This document shows, piece after piece, positions 8,324 to 17,021 of a stretch of DNA of 64,000 nucleotides. The translations under genes and the position numbers were made by a program. Positions within the stretch are counted from its first letter, which is position 1; every line of letters starts with the position of its first letter. Origin of the DNA: Jongsikchunia kroppenstedtii DSM 45133 (GTDB lineage: Bacteria; Actinomycetota; Actinomycetes; Mycobacteriales; Mycobacteriaceae); the NCBI RefSeq assembly GCF_000380485.1, contig NZ_AQYG01000048.1:1-64000 (forward strand), read 5' to 3'. The notes below the pieces were generated by a model. That model was not told the DNA's origin and searched no databases. It saw nothing but the letters and a program-made list of their open reading frames with translations.

Positions 8324-8794
8324 TCAGTGGCCGGTGGCCGGCTCCACGAGCTCGATGAGAACACCGCCGGCGTCCTTCGGGTGGATGAAGTTGATCCGCG
8401 AATCGGCGGTGCCGCGCTTGGCCTGCGGGTACAGCACGCGGACGCCGCCCTCGGTGAGCCGGCGGACGACCTCGTCGACGTCGGTCACCCGGACTGCCAT
8501 CTGCTGCATGCCGGGGCCGTTGCGGTCGATGAACTTGGCGATCGTGGACGTCTCGTCCAGCGGGGACAACAGCTGGATCAGCGCCTGTCCGGCCGGGCCG
8601 CCCGCCGGGCCGATCATCGCCTCGACGACGCCCTGCTCGGCGTTGACTTCCTGGTGCAGCTCGACCAGGCCGAGGTGTTGGGCGTACCAGGCCTTGGCCG
8701 CTTCCAGATCGGGGACGGCGATCCCGACATGATCGATGGCGGTGACCAGGTCGGCGATCGATCCGGCGAGCAGGGAATCAGCAGAAGCACTCAT
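8324..8794 (-). CDS. mce: methylmalonyl-CoA epimerase
   Basis: Interconverts (R)- and (S)-methylmalonyl-CoA in propionate metabolism. The 156-residue protein is a VOC-fold metalloenzyme: [17 protein letters not shown] near the N-terminus gives the first metal His, [18 protein letters not shown] the second module, and VLIELVEP the C-terminal Glu. The start ATG 8794 ([11 protein letters not shown]) is chosen over a longer upstream frame because that extension crosses the promoter (TACCGT 6 bases upstream). It is divergent from the thiolase gene, as for Rv1322A/fadA4. Confidence 0.9.
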   Translation of the reverse strand: MSASADSLLAGSIADLVTAIDHVGIAVPDLEAAKAWYAQHLGLVELHQEVNAEQGVVEAMIGPAGGPAGQALIQLLSPLDETSTIAKFIDRNGPGMQQMAVRVTDVDEVVRRLTEGGVRVLYPQAKRGTADSRINFIHPKDAGGVLIELVEPATGH

Positions 8795-8800
8795 ATGACC

Positions 8801-8806
8801 ACGGTA
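8801..8806 (-). promoter_or_regulatory. -10 box TACCGT for the epimerase (leaderless)
   Basis: TACCGT on the minus strand ends 6 bases before the ATG at 8794. Confidence 0.4.
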
Positions 8807-8916
8807 TCGCTGGGCCGGTGCGGTGGTCACGGGCGGGGCGGCGCACAATTGTGGGTAACCCGTCACTCCAGGCGCCTATGCGTGCCAAGCCCGAGACGGC
8901 AGATCGAGGAGGATCA

Positions 8917-10110
8917 ATGTCTGCAGAACCGTCCGTCATTATTTCCGGTGCCCGCACGCCGATCGGCCGCCTGCAGGGCAGCCTGAAGGGCTTCAGCGCC
9001 GTCGATCTCGGCGCGATCGCGGTCAAGGGCGCTCTGGAGAAGGGCAACGTGCCCGCTGACGCGGTGCAGTACGTCATCATGGGTCAGGTCCTGACCGCCG
9101 GAGCCGGCCAGATGCCGGCGCGGCAGACCGCGGTAAAGGCCGGAATCGGCTGGGACGTACCGGCTTTGAGCATCAACAAGATGTGTCTGTCGGGCATCGA
9201 CGCCATCGCGCTGGCCGATCAGCTCATCCGCGCCGGCGAGTTCGACGTGATCGTCGCCGGCGGCCAGGAGTCGATGACCCAGGCGCCGCATCTGCTCCCG
9301 GGCAGCCGCGACGGCTTCAAGTACGGCGATACCAAGCTCGTCGACCATATGGCGTACGACGGCCTGCACGACGTGTTCACCGATCAGCCGATGGGCGCCC
9401 TGACCGAGCAGAAGAACGACGAGATCACCTTCACCCGCGAGCAGCAGGACGAGTTCGCGGCGCGGTCGCACCAGCGTGCGGCGGCCGCCTGGAAGGACGG
9501 TCTGTTCGCCGACGAGGTCGTGCCGGTGAGCATCCCGCAGCGCAAGGGCGATCCGATCGAATTCAACGAAGACGAGGGCATCCGCGCGAACACCACCGTC
9601 GAGTCGCTCGCCGGACTGCGTCCGGCGTTCCGCACGGACGGCAGTATCACCGCGGCCAACTCGTCGCAGATCTCCGACGGTGCCGCCGCGGTGGTCGTGA
9701 TGAGCAAGGCGAAGGCCACCGAGCTCGGCCTGGAGTGGATCGCCGAGATCGGCGCCCACGGCAACGTTGCCGGACCGGACTCGACACTGCAGCTGCAGCC
9801 GGCGAACGCGATCGCCAAAGCCTGTGCCCGCGAGGGTATTTCGCCGGCCGATCTGGACCTGGTGGAGATCAACGAGGCGTTCGCCGCCGTCGGTCTCGCG
9901 TCGGTGCAGGAGCTGGGGATCGATCCCGAGAAGGTGAACGTCAACGGCGGCGCCATCGCGGTCGGCCACCCGATCGGCACCTCCGGCGCACGCATCACGC
10001 TGCACCTCGTGCTGGAGTTGGCACGGCGCGGAGGCGGCGTGGGGGCGGCCTCGTTGTGCGGCGCCGGCGGTCAGGGCGACGCCCTGATCGTGCGGGTGCC
10101 CAAGAAGTAG
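8917..10110 (+). CDS. fadA4: acetyl-CoA C-acetyltransferase (thiolase)
   Basis: Condenses two acetyl-CoA to acetoacetyl-CoA or runs the reverse thiolysis. The 397-residue length and all motifs fit biosynthetic thiolases: [15 protein letters not shown] at the start, acyl-accepting Cys90 in [14 protein letters not shown], His351 in [16 protein letters not shown], and proton-donor Cys381 in [13 protein letters not shown] 8917 has a strong RBS, GAGGAGGAT. An upstream extension of the frame begins inside the divergent promoter and is rejected. The orthologue by position is Rv1323 (fadA4). Confidence 0.93.
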   Translation: MSAEPSVIISGARTPIGRLQGSLKGFSAVDLGAIAVKGALEKGNVPADAVQYVIMGQVLTAGAGQMPARQTAVKAGIGWDVPALSINKMCLSGIDAIALADQLIRAGEFDVIVAGGQESMTQAPHLLPGSRDGFKYGDTKLVDHMAYDGLHDVFTDQPMGALTEQKNDEITFTREQQDEFAARSHQRAAAAWKDGLFADEVVPVSIPQRKGDPIEFNEDEGIRANTTVESLAGLRPAFRTDGSITAANSSQISDGAAAVVVMSKAKATELGLEWIAEIGAHGNVAGPDSTLQLQPANAIAKACAREGISPADLDLVEINEAFAAVGLASVQELGIDPEKVNVNGGAIAVGHPIGTSGARITLHLVLELARRGGGVGAASLCGAGGQGDALIVRVPKK

Positions 10111-10171
10111 CGTCCGGAGTCGATCGGGGTTCTACGACGCGAGGTAGTAGAACTCGGATCGATCAGGCACA

Positions 10172-10534
10172 ATGGTGGCCATGCAGCTGTTTGACCTGAG
10201 TACCCCCGCCAAGCGCTTCCGCTTCATCGCGGTCCTGGAAGCGATCACCTGGCTCGCATTGCTGATCTCGATGGCAGTCAAGTACGGCGCCGACAACGCG
10301 TCGGCGACGTTCGTGCCGGGCATGGTCCACGGTGTCGTGTTCGTCGTGTTCGTCATCGTCTCGTTGCTGACCGCGCGGGCCCTGAAGTGGAACTTCAAGG
10401 TCACGGCCTGGGCGCTCTTCTCGTCGATCCCGCCGTTCGGCAGCATCGTCTTCGAGCAGTGGGCTCAGCGGCGCGGGCACCTGGCCGAGCTGTCGGACAC
10501 CGCCGTCGAACCGGTTCCGGCCGCGGCGGCATAA
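10172..10534 (+). CDS. DUF3817 membrane protein
   Basis: A 120-residue protein with three hydrophobic helices (about residues 16-38, 48-70 and 78-98). The motif order (KRFRFIAVLEAITWLALL, KYGADNASATFVPGMVHGVVFVVFV, SSIPPFGSIVFE) is that of DUF3817 proteins. Function unknown. The start may be ATG 10172 or ATG 10181 (MQLFDLST); no clear RBS separates them. A second DUF3817 protein is encoded at 26747-27106. Confidence 0.8.
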   Translation: MVAMQLFDLSTPAKRFRFIAVLEAITWLALLISMAVKYGADNASATFVPGMVHGVVFVVFVIVSLLTARALKWNFKVTAWALFSSIPPFGSIVFEQWAQRRGHLAELSDTAVEPVPAAAA

Positions 10535-10590
10535 CCGCAGCGCGCACGGCCCCCACGTGGGCGCCTGCGCAAGGGTGAGAGACTGGAATC

Positions 10591-11538
10591 GTGACACGAC
10601 CTACTTCCGGTGCAGCACGTCAGCAGGCGATGGCCCAGGCCGCGGCCATGTCCGGGGCAGTTGACCTTTCGGTCCTCAAGGAGCGAGCCGAGGCCAAACA
10701 GCGCGCCGCGCAGGCGCCGGCATCGCCGGCCGGCGACGGTTCCGGCGCCGGCGGCGCGATACCGGCCGTCTTCGACGTCACCGAGGCCAGTTTCGAGGCG
10801 GACGTCCTGGTGCGATCCACCCAGGTGCTGGTGCTGGTCGACCTGTGGGCCACCTGGTGCGAACCCTGCAAGCAGCTGTCGCCGACGCTCGAGGCGCTCG
10901 CCGAGGGCGCGAACGGCGCCTGGGTGCTCGCGAAGGTCGATATCGACGAGAACCCGCGGATCGCGCAGGCGTTCGGCGTGCAGTCGGTGCCGACAGTGAT
11001 CGCGATCGCCGACGGCCAGCCGGTCGCGGCCTTCCAGGGTGTGCAGTCGGCCGCCCAGATCAACGGCTGGGTCGAGGAGATCCTGGCGAAGGTCGGCGGA
11101 TCGCTGACCGGGGCGCCCGGCGGCAGCGAGGGTCCGGCCCCTGTCGACCCGCGTGTGGAAGCCGCGGAGGCGCTGCTCGCCGATGGCGACATCGACGGCG
11201 CGCTCGCGCAGTACCGCGAGATCAACGCGGCCGAGCCGGGCAATACCGAGGCCGCGCTGGCCGTCCGGAATCTGGAATTCCTCGTCCGCGCCCAGGGCTA
11301 TGCACCCGGTGACAGCGAGGGCGACGGCGTCGATGCACGGCTGGTGCGTGCCGACGGCATGGTCCTGGCGCAGCAGCAGACCGACGCGTTCGACCTGCTG
11401 ATCGAGACGGTCAAGCAGACCGCCGGCGACGAGCGCGATCGGGTGCGCACCCGGCTGCTCGAACTGCTGCAGCTCTTCGATCCGGCCGACCCGGACGTGG
11501 TGGCGGCGCGCCGCAAGCTCGCTCGCGCCCTGTACTGA
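10591..11538 (+). CDS. thioredoxin-TPR protein (CnoX/YbbN-like)
   Basis: A 315-residue cytoplasmic protein. Residues about 60-170 are a thioredoxin fold with an intact WCEPC active site (Cys90, Cys93) and the cis-proline in SVPTV. Residues about 185-315 hold TPR-like helices (AEALLADGDIDGALAQYREI, ALAVRNLEFLVRA). This is the YbbN/CnoX layout, a co-chaperone that can act on oxidised or unfolding proteins; the intact CxxC suggests a redox-active version. The N-terminal 50 residues look disordered. GTG 10591 is preceded by GAGACT six bases upstream, compatible with a leaderless start. By position it corresponds to Rv1324. Confidence 0.88.
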   Translation: MTRPTSGAARQQAMAQAAAMSGAVDLSVLKERAEAKQRAAQAPASPAGDGSGAGGAIPAVFDVTEASFEADVLVRSTQVLVLVDLWATWCEPCKQLSPTLEALAEGANGAWVLAKVDIDENPRIAQAFGVQSVPTVIAIADGQPVAAFQGVQSAAQINGWVEEILAKVGGSLTGAPGGSEGPAPVDPRVEAAEALLADGDIDGALAQYREINAAEPGNTEAALAVRNLEFLVRAQGYAPGDSEGDGVDARLVRADGMVLAQQQTDAFDLLIETVKQTAGDERDRVRTRLLELLQLFDPADPDVVAARRKLARALY

Positions 11539-11576
11539 TCTTTCTGTACTGACTTCCTAAAGCCGGTACCGAGCGC

Positions 11577-12998
11577 TCAGGCGCGGTACTGATCGCAGCC
11601 GGCGGGCCCGCCCAGGTAGCCGCTGCCGAAGGCGTCGACGCGGGTCAGCCCGCTCGGGAGGGCCCGTGACTGCGCATCGCTGGCGGCCAATCCGTTGTCC
11701 AGGAGGCCGGATACCGCCGCGTCGACGTCGCCGGATCCCATGGTGAAATCGCCGAGGTCGCGGGTCGCCGCCGCCCACTGTCCGGTCATGCAGGCGGCCA
11801 GCGCCGCGCTGCCGGGCCGGTCGGTCGGCTCGCCGCGGCCGTGCAGTACGGCCAGCGCATACCGAGATGCGATGAGTGAGTAGGCGCTGAATCCATCGGT
11901 CATCAGCGTGGGGATCTGAGCGGGGCCGGAGTAGCCGACGCGCCCGATCGCCGTCAGCCGGTCGGCGTCGTAGAGCACGGTGTTCGTCGACGGGCAGTAG
12001 GTCACCGGCTGGCGCGCGGACGATCCGGTGCAGTCGGTCGTCGCCGCGCGGACCTGCGGTGCCGTCGGGCCGGGGCGGAAGTAGTCGGTCAGTGACCCGA
12101 CGACGGCGGCCAGCGTGGTCGCCGAGAACGGTTGCGGCGCCAGGGTTCCGGCGGTGTCGTAGGGTGCGGGCTGCTTGGCCTGCCGTGCACGGACCGCGTC
12201 GAGCTGCAGGTCACGACAGGCAGCGGCGCCGCCGTGTACGCCGAGCGAGAAGGCGGTGACCCGGTCGAAGGACGTGCCGTGTTCGTTCTCGGTGCGCCGG
12301 ATGTCGCGGGAAGCCGCGATGGTCGCCGCCGCGTCGGTGAGGCCGGAGGTGGAGCTGACCGTGAACCCAGGCGACTGCCCGGCGGCCACCCAATGCAGAT
12401 AGGCGCCCGAAAAGCAGTCGGAGCGTTGCTCGTTGACGATCGGGGCGGGGTCGTTGATGGCAGCGAGGTTACTGATGCGATGGCCGTATTCGTGGGCCAT
12501 CACCGCCAGCACGCCGATGTCACCGAACCCGCGCTCATAGGTGGGGATCAGGACCGCGCGATCCCAGCCGATGGAGTCGTCCTCCTGACAGTAGGCCGCG
12601 TTGTGATAGTCGTGACCGTCCTGGCCGCAGAACTGCGCTGCGGCAGGCGAATTCGAATCCCACGAGGACAGCCGGGTCTCCGGTGCGAACGGGTGGCCGA
12701 AGACGGCGGGGTAGGTCTGTGCCCAGAACTTCTGGATGTCATCGATCGCCGTGGCAACCAGCCGGTCGACCCGCCCGCCGTCGGTGCCGCTGACGGTCTC
12801 CGTCGGTGTCGGCGCGTTCGGCCGGATTCCGTTGGGGCCGGTCGAATACGGCAGGTCGCCGACCGAGAACAGACTCGGCGAACTCGGTGAGGCGGAATCG
12901 GTGTTCGAGTCGCCGCATCCGGCGGCGACCAGCACGATGCTCACCAGGGTGGCCACTGCGACGAGCCATCCGTGCCGAGCAGCTATCCGGCTAGGCAT
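11577..12998 (-). CDS. lipoprotein neutral zinc metallopeptidase
   Basis: A 473-residue exported protein. Residues 1-28 are a lipoprotein signal (basic start, hydrophobic core, lipobox VAAGC with Cys28). The mature part contains AVMAHEYGHRISN: zinc-binding His169 and His173 with catalytic Glu170 (HExxH), followed by NEQRSDCFSGAYLHW, typical of the putative neutral zinc metallopeptidase family. Eight further cysteines may form disulfides outside the membrane. The ATG at 12998 lies inside the last codons of glgB (8-base overlap), so it is co-transcribed with pncB-dinG-glgB, although a functional link is not obvious. Substrate unknown. Confidence 0.85.
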   Translation of the reverse strand: MPSRIAARHGWLVAVATLVSIVLVAAGCGDSNTDSASPSSPSLFSVGDLPYSTGPNGIRPNAPTPTETVSGTDGGRVDRLVATAIDDIQKFWAQTYPAVFGHPFAPETRLSSWDSNSPAAAQFCGQDGHDYHNAAYCQEDDSIGWDRAVLIPTYERGFGDIGVLAVMAHEYGHRISNLAAINDPAPIVNEQRSDCFSGAYLHWVAAGQSPGFTVSSTSGLTDAAATIAASRDIRRTENEHGTSFDRVTAFSLGVHGGAAACRDLQLDAVRARQAKQPAPYDTAGTLAPQPFSATTLAAVVGSLTDYFRPGPTAPQVRAATTDCTGSSARQPVTYCPSTNTVLYDADRLTAIGRVGYSGPAQIPTLMTDGFSAYSLIASRYALAVLHGRGEPTDRPGSAALAACMTGQWAAATRDLGDFTMGSGDVDAAVSGLLDNGLAASDAQSRALPSGLTRVDAFGSGYLGGPAGCDQYRA

Positions 12999-14937
12999 CA
13001 GCGGGATTCGTCGACGGTGCGGGTGTCAGCACGACTGCGGAGCAGGCGGGGATGGTGATGGCGGCCGATGCCGGCCGACCGTGCCAGCCGACACCGTTGG
13101 CCTGCACCGATCCCAGGTTGCCGACGCCGCTGCCGCCGTATTCGCGGGCGGCGGTGTTGAGGAGTTCGATCCAGCGACCGTCCTGCGGCAGCCCGATCCG
13201 GTAGTCGTGGCGGTCGACTCCGGAGAAGTTGAAAACACAGGCCAGGTAGCCGGTTTCGGCGGAGCTGCGCGGGTCGGGCCGCCGGAGAAAGGCGACGATA
13301 TTGCCGATGGCGTCCGAATCGTCGATCCATTCGACGCTGCCGGCGGTGAGGCCGTGCAGTTCCGGTCGGGTGACGGCGAGGCTGTTGAGGTCGCCCACCA
13401 GCAGGCGCAGGCCGCCGCCGATATTGCCGCGCAACAGCTCCCAGTCGAGTTCGCGATCGTCCGCCCACTCGCGGATCTGGCCGAACTCCTGGCCCATGAA
13501 CAGCAGCTGTTTCCCCGGGTGGCACCACTGATAGGCGAGCATCGCCCGGACGTTGGCCGCCCGCTGCGCCTCGGTGCCCGGCATCCGCGTCCACAACGTG
13601 CCTTTGCCGTGGACGACCTCGTCATGACTGATCGGCAGTAGGTGCGCCTCGGTGTCGACCTCGCGGAGCGAATTGGTCAGCCGGCCATGATGAAAGGCCC
13701 GGTGCACCGGGTCATTTCGCAGATACCCGAGCGTGTCGTGCATCCAGCCGAGATTCCATTTGAGGGTGAAGCCGAGGCCGCCGAGCGCGGTCGGCCGGGT
13801 GACGCCCGGCCAGGCCGTCGACTCTTCGGCGATCATCGCGACGCCGGGAAAGGCCTGGTGCACGGCATCGTTGAGCTCGCGGACGAACTCCATGGCCTCG
13901 ATGTTCTCGTTGCCGCCGTACCGGTTGGGGGTCCACTGCCCGTCCGGCCGTGAGTAGTTGAGATACAGCATCGACGACACCGCGTCCACGCGCAGCCCGT
14001 CGATGTGGAATTCCTCGATCCAGTACAGCGCGTTGGCGATCAGGAAGTTGCGCACCTGTGGGCTGCCGAAGTCGAAGACGTAGGTGCCCCAGTCGGGATG
14101 TTCGCCGAGCTGGGGGTCGGCATGCTCGTAGAGCGCGGTGCCGTCGAATCGGCCGAGTGCCCAGACGTCCTTGGGGAAGTGGGCGGGCACCCAGTCCATG
14201 AGGACGCCGATCCCCAACGAGTGCAGATGATCGACTAAGGCCCGGAAGTCGTCCGGCGCACCGTATCTGGCGGTCGGCGCGTAATACGACGACACCTGGT
14301 AGCCCCAGGAGCCGCCGTAGGGGTGCTCGGTGATCGGGAGCAGTTCGACATGCGTGAAGCCCATTTCGGACACGTACGCGCCCAGCTCGACCGCGAGCTC
14401 GCGGTAACTCGAGGCGCGGTTGCGCCATGACCCGAGATGCACCTCGTAGACGGTCATCGGTCGGGTGCGGGGATCGATGTCGCGGCGGGCGTCGATCCAC
14501 GTCCGGTCGGTCCATCGGTGTTCGGTCAGCGTGACCACCGACGCGGTGCCGGGCATCGGTTCCGCCTGGCGCGCAAGCGGATCAGCCTTGTCCTGCACAC
14601 TGCCATCCGGCCCGGTGACCCGGAACTTGTAGAGCGAGCCGACGCGGGCCTCAGGGATCAGCACGCTCCAGACCCCGGATTCGCGCGCGAGCATCGGCTC
14701 CGGCGCCCAGTCGTTGAAGTCGCCGATCACCGCGACCGAACGGGCGCGCGGTGCCCACACCGAGAAGCGCACCCCGGCACCTGGCGTAGCCGGATCGGTT
14801 GTCCCCGTTGGTTGGGCGCCGAGCACCTCCCACAGCCGGCGATGGCGTCCGGCGGCGATCAGCCGCAGGTCGTTGATCGACGGCGCCAGCGTGGAATGCG
14901 TGGTATGCCGTCGGGCCGGCGAGGTGGGACGGATCAC
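12991..14937 (-). CDS. glgB: 1,4-alpha-glucan branching enzyme
   Basis: Makes alpha-1,6 branches in glycogen. A 648-residue GH13 enzyme: CBM48-like domain with VRFSVWAPRARSVAVIGDFNDW (about residues 50-150), catalytic barrel with TYVFDFGS, DGLRVDAVSSMLY (nucleophile Asp), MIAEESTAWP (acid/base Glu) and ISHDEVVHGKGTL (transition-state Asp), then a C-terminal beta domain. It lacks most of the extra N-terminal domain of E. coli GlgB (728 aa). Start GTG 14937 overlaps the dinG stop (GTGA); the longer open frame upstream is antisense-like shadow inside dinG. In M. tuberculosis glgE lies beside glgB; here dinG is the direct neighbour and no glgE or glgP is seen nearby. Confidence 0.93.
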   Translation of the reverse strand: MIRPTSPARRHTTHSTLAPSINDLRLIAAGRHRRLWEVLGAQPTGTTDPATPGAGVRFSVWAPRARSVAVIGDFNDWAPEPMLARESGVWSVLIPEARVGSLYKFRVTGPDGSVQDKADPLARQAEPMPGTASVVTLTEHRWTDRTWIDARRDIDPRTRPMTVYEVHLGSWRNRASSYRELAVELGAYVSEMGFTHVELLPITEHPYGGSWGYQVSSYYAPTARYGAPDDFRALVDHLHSLGIGVLMDWVPAHFPKDVWALGRFDGTALYEHADPQLGEHPDWGTYVFDFGSPQVRNFLIANALYWIEEFHIDGLRVDAVSSMLYLNYSRPDGQWTPNRYGGNENIEAMEFVRELNDAVHQAFPGVAMIAEESTAWPGVTRPTALGGLGFTLKWNLGWMHDTLGYLRNDPVHRAFHHGRLTNSLREVDTEAHLLPISHDEVVHGKGTLWTRMPGTEAQRAANVRAMLAYQWCHPGKQLLFMGQEFGQIREWADDRELDWELLRGNIGGGLRLLVGDLNSLAVTRPELHGLTAGSVEWIDDSDAIGNIVAFLRRPDPRSSAETGYLACVFNFSGVDRHDYRIGLPQDGRWIELLNTAAREYGGSGVGNLGSVQANGVGWHGRPASAAITIPACSAVVLTPAPSTNPADA

Positions 14938-17021
14938 GAGACGCGGGCCTCGCGCAATCGGGTGAGGGCACCGCGCGCCTGCGCGGGATCGGTGGTGCGC
15001 CAGAACGGCGGCAGCGACGCCACCAGGAACCCGCCGTAGCGGGCGGTGGCCAGCCGGGAGTCGAGCACCGCGACGACGCCGCGATCGTCGGTGGCCCGCA
15101 GCAGCCGACCGGTGCCCTGGGCGAGCAGCAGTGCCGCATGGCTCGCGGCGACCGTCATGAAGCCGTTGCCGCCGCGTGCTTCGACGGCCCGCTGGCGAGC
15201 GGTGAGCAATGGATCGTCGGGGCGGGGGAAGGGGATTCGGTCGATCGTCACCAGGGTGCACGACGGGCCGGGCACGTCGACGCCCTGCCACAGTGACAGC
15301 GTGCCGAAGAGGCAGGTGGGCTCGTCTTCGGCGAACCGGCGGACCAGTGCGCCGGTGGCGTCGTCGCCCTGACACAGGATCGGCACGTCGACGCGTTCGC
15401 GAAGCTCCTCGGCCGCCTCCTTGGCGGCGCGCATCGAGGAGAACAGGCTCAGGGTGCGGCCGCCGGCCGCGCCGATCAGCTCGGTCAGTTCGGTGAAGAA
15501 ACGCTCGCCGAGGCCGTCGCGTCCGGGCGGCGGAAGGTGTTTGGCCACATAGAGAATCGCCGACGATCCGTGGTTGAACGGCGAGCCCACGTCGAGCCCG
15601 GTCCAGCGGACGCCGGTCGCCGCGGTCTTGCCGGTGGCGGTGACAGAGCGCGACCCGGTCTCGGCCGCCGCGTCGGAGTCGATCGTCGATCCGGCCGCGA
15701 TCGGCAGGCCCCAGGTGACGGCGAGCGCGTCGAACGAGCCGCCGATCGTCAGCGTTGCCGACGTCAGAATCACCGTGGCATCGGCGAACAACGAGGCGCG
15801 CAGCAGGCCGCCGACCGACAGCGGGGCCACCCGCAGCACGCGACGCCTGTCGGACCGGACCAGTTCCTCGCCGACCCACACCACGTCGGCGCGCCGGGAT
15901 TCGTCGGGTTCGGCGAAGGACTCGAGGATCCGGACGACGGCGTCCCGCGTCTCCTCCAGCCCGGTGACGGCCGCGGATCGGGCCGCCGCGGCCTCCGGAT
16001 CGGCGGCCGCGCCGCGCTGCACCGGCCCGATCGCGGTGCGGGCCTGCGCAAGTCGATCACGCAGCGATGCAAGGGTTTCCGCCGCGCCGACCGGGATCTC
16101 CGCCCAGCGGCCGATCGGTACCTGGTCGAGCAGCGTCCCGAGCAGCTCGCCGCCGCCGGCAAGCGCGTCGGCCAATTCGTCGTCGATGAGCTTGCCGCAC
16201 CGGCGTGCCAGGCCGGCGATGGATGCCGAGGACAGTTCGTTGGTCGCCACCGAGGTGATGCGGTCGGTCAGCTCGTGCGCCTCGTCGACGATGACGACGT
16301 CATGTTCGGGGAGGATGTCGGCCGGGCTGAGGGCATCGATGGCCAGCAGCGCGTGGTTGGTGACGACGAGGTCGGCCTGGGTCGCCTTGCGGCGCGCGGT
16401 CTCGGCGAAGCAGTCGGTGCCATACGGACAGGTGTTGGCGCCCAGACATTCTCGTGCGCTGACGCTGACCTGGCGCCAGCCGTTGTTGCTGACGCCGGGA
16501 TCCAGATCGTCACGGTCGCCGGTCTCGGTGTCGGAGGTCCACTCGCGGAGGCGCTTGACCTCGCGGCCCATGGCCGAGATCGCGAACGCGTCAAAGAGCT
16601 CGCCATCGGGTTCGTCGGCCGCCCCGGAGTGAATCTTGTTCAGGCAGAGATAGTTTCCACGCCCCTTGAGGATCGCGACTTCCGGGCGGCGGCCCAGCGA
16701 GGGCGCCAGCGCGTCGGCGAGGCGGGGGAGATCGCGGTCGATCAGCTGCCGCTGCAGGGCGATGGTCGCCGTCGACACGAGCACCGTCTTGCCGGTCTCG
16801 ACCGCGTGGCGCACCGCGGGCACCAGATACGCCAATGACTTTCCGGTGCCGGTGCCGGCCTGCACCGCCAGATGTTCGCCGGTGTCGATAGCGTTGGCCA
16901 CGGCCGACGCCATGGCGAGCTGGCCGTCGCGATGCGCGCCGCCGACCGACCCCACCGCGGTCGCCAATAGTTCGGCGACCGAGGGGATCTCGTCGGTGAC
17001 GGTGCTGTCGGGGTTGGTCAT
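14934..17021 (-). CDS. dinG: ATP-dependent helicase, DinG/XPD family
   Basis: A 695-residue SF2 DNA helicase with an iron-sulfur cluster. Motifs: GQLAMASAV (Q-motif area), Walker A QAGTGTGKSLAY, STATIALQRQL, cluster cysteines starting in NYLCLNK and continuing in ECLGANTCPYGTDCF, Walker B VVIVDEAHEL (DEAH), ILTSATL, LSLFSSMRAAKEAAE, TLSLWQGVDVPG, and motif VI QGTGRLLRATDDRG. It unwinds 5'-tailed duplexes, R-loops or G-quadruplexes in repair. ATG 17021 overlaps the pncB stop (ATGA). Orthologue by position: Rv1329c. Confidence 0.93.
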   Translation of the reverse strand: MTNPDSTVTDEIPSVAELLATAVGSVGGAHRDGQLAMASAVANAIDTGEHLAVQAGTGTGKSLAYLVPAVRHAVETGKTVLVSTATIALQRQLIDRDLPRLADALAPSLGRRPEVAILKGRGNYLCLNKIHSGAADEPDGELFDAFAISAMGREVKRLREWTSDTETGDRDDLDPGVSNNGWRQVSVSARECLGANTCPYGTDCFAETARRKATQADLVVTNHALLAIDALSPADILPEHDVVIVDEAHELTDRITSVATNELSSASIAGLARRCGKLIDDELADALAGGGELLGTLLDQVPIGRWAEIPVGAAETLASLRDRLAQARTAIGPVQRGAAADPEAAAARSAAVTGLEETRDAVVRILESFAEPDESRRADVVWVGEELVRSDRRRVLRVAPLSVGGLLRASLFADATVILTSATLTIGGSFDALAVTWGLPIAAGSTIDSDAAAETGSRSVTATGKTAATGVRWTGLDVGSPFNHGSSAILYVAKHLPPPGRDGLGERFFTELTELIGAAGGRTLSLFSSMRAAKEAAEELRERVDVPILCQGDDATGALVRRFAEDEPTCLFGTLSLWQGVDVPGPSCTLVTIDRIPFPRPDDPLLTARQRAVEARGGNGFMTVAASHAALLLAQGTGRLLRATDDRGVVAVLDSRLATARYGGFLVASLPPFWRTTDPAQARGALTRLREARVS

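Noticed and set aside
14938-15879. N-terminal extension of GlgB by 314 residues
   Set aside because: It lies within dinG in another frame and is Arg-rich; GTG 14937 overlapping the dinG stop fits the branching enzyme.
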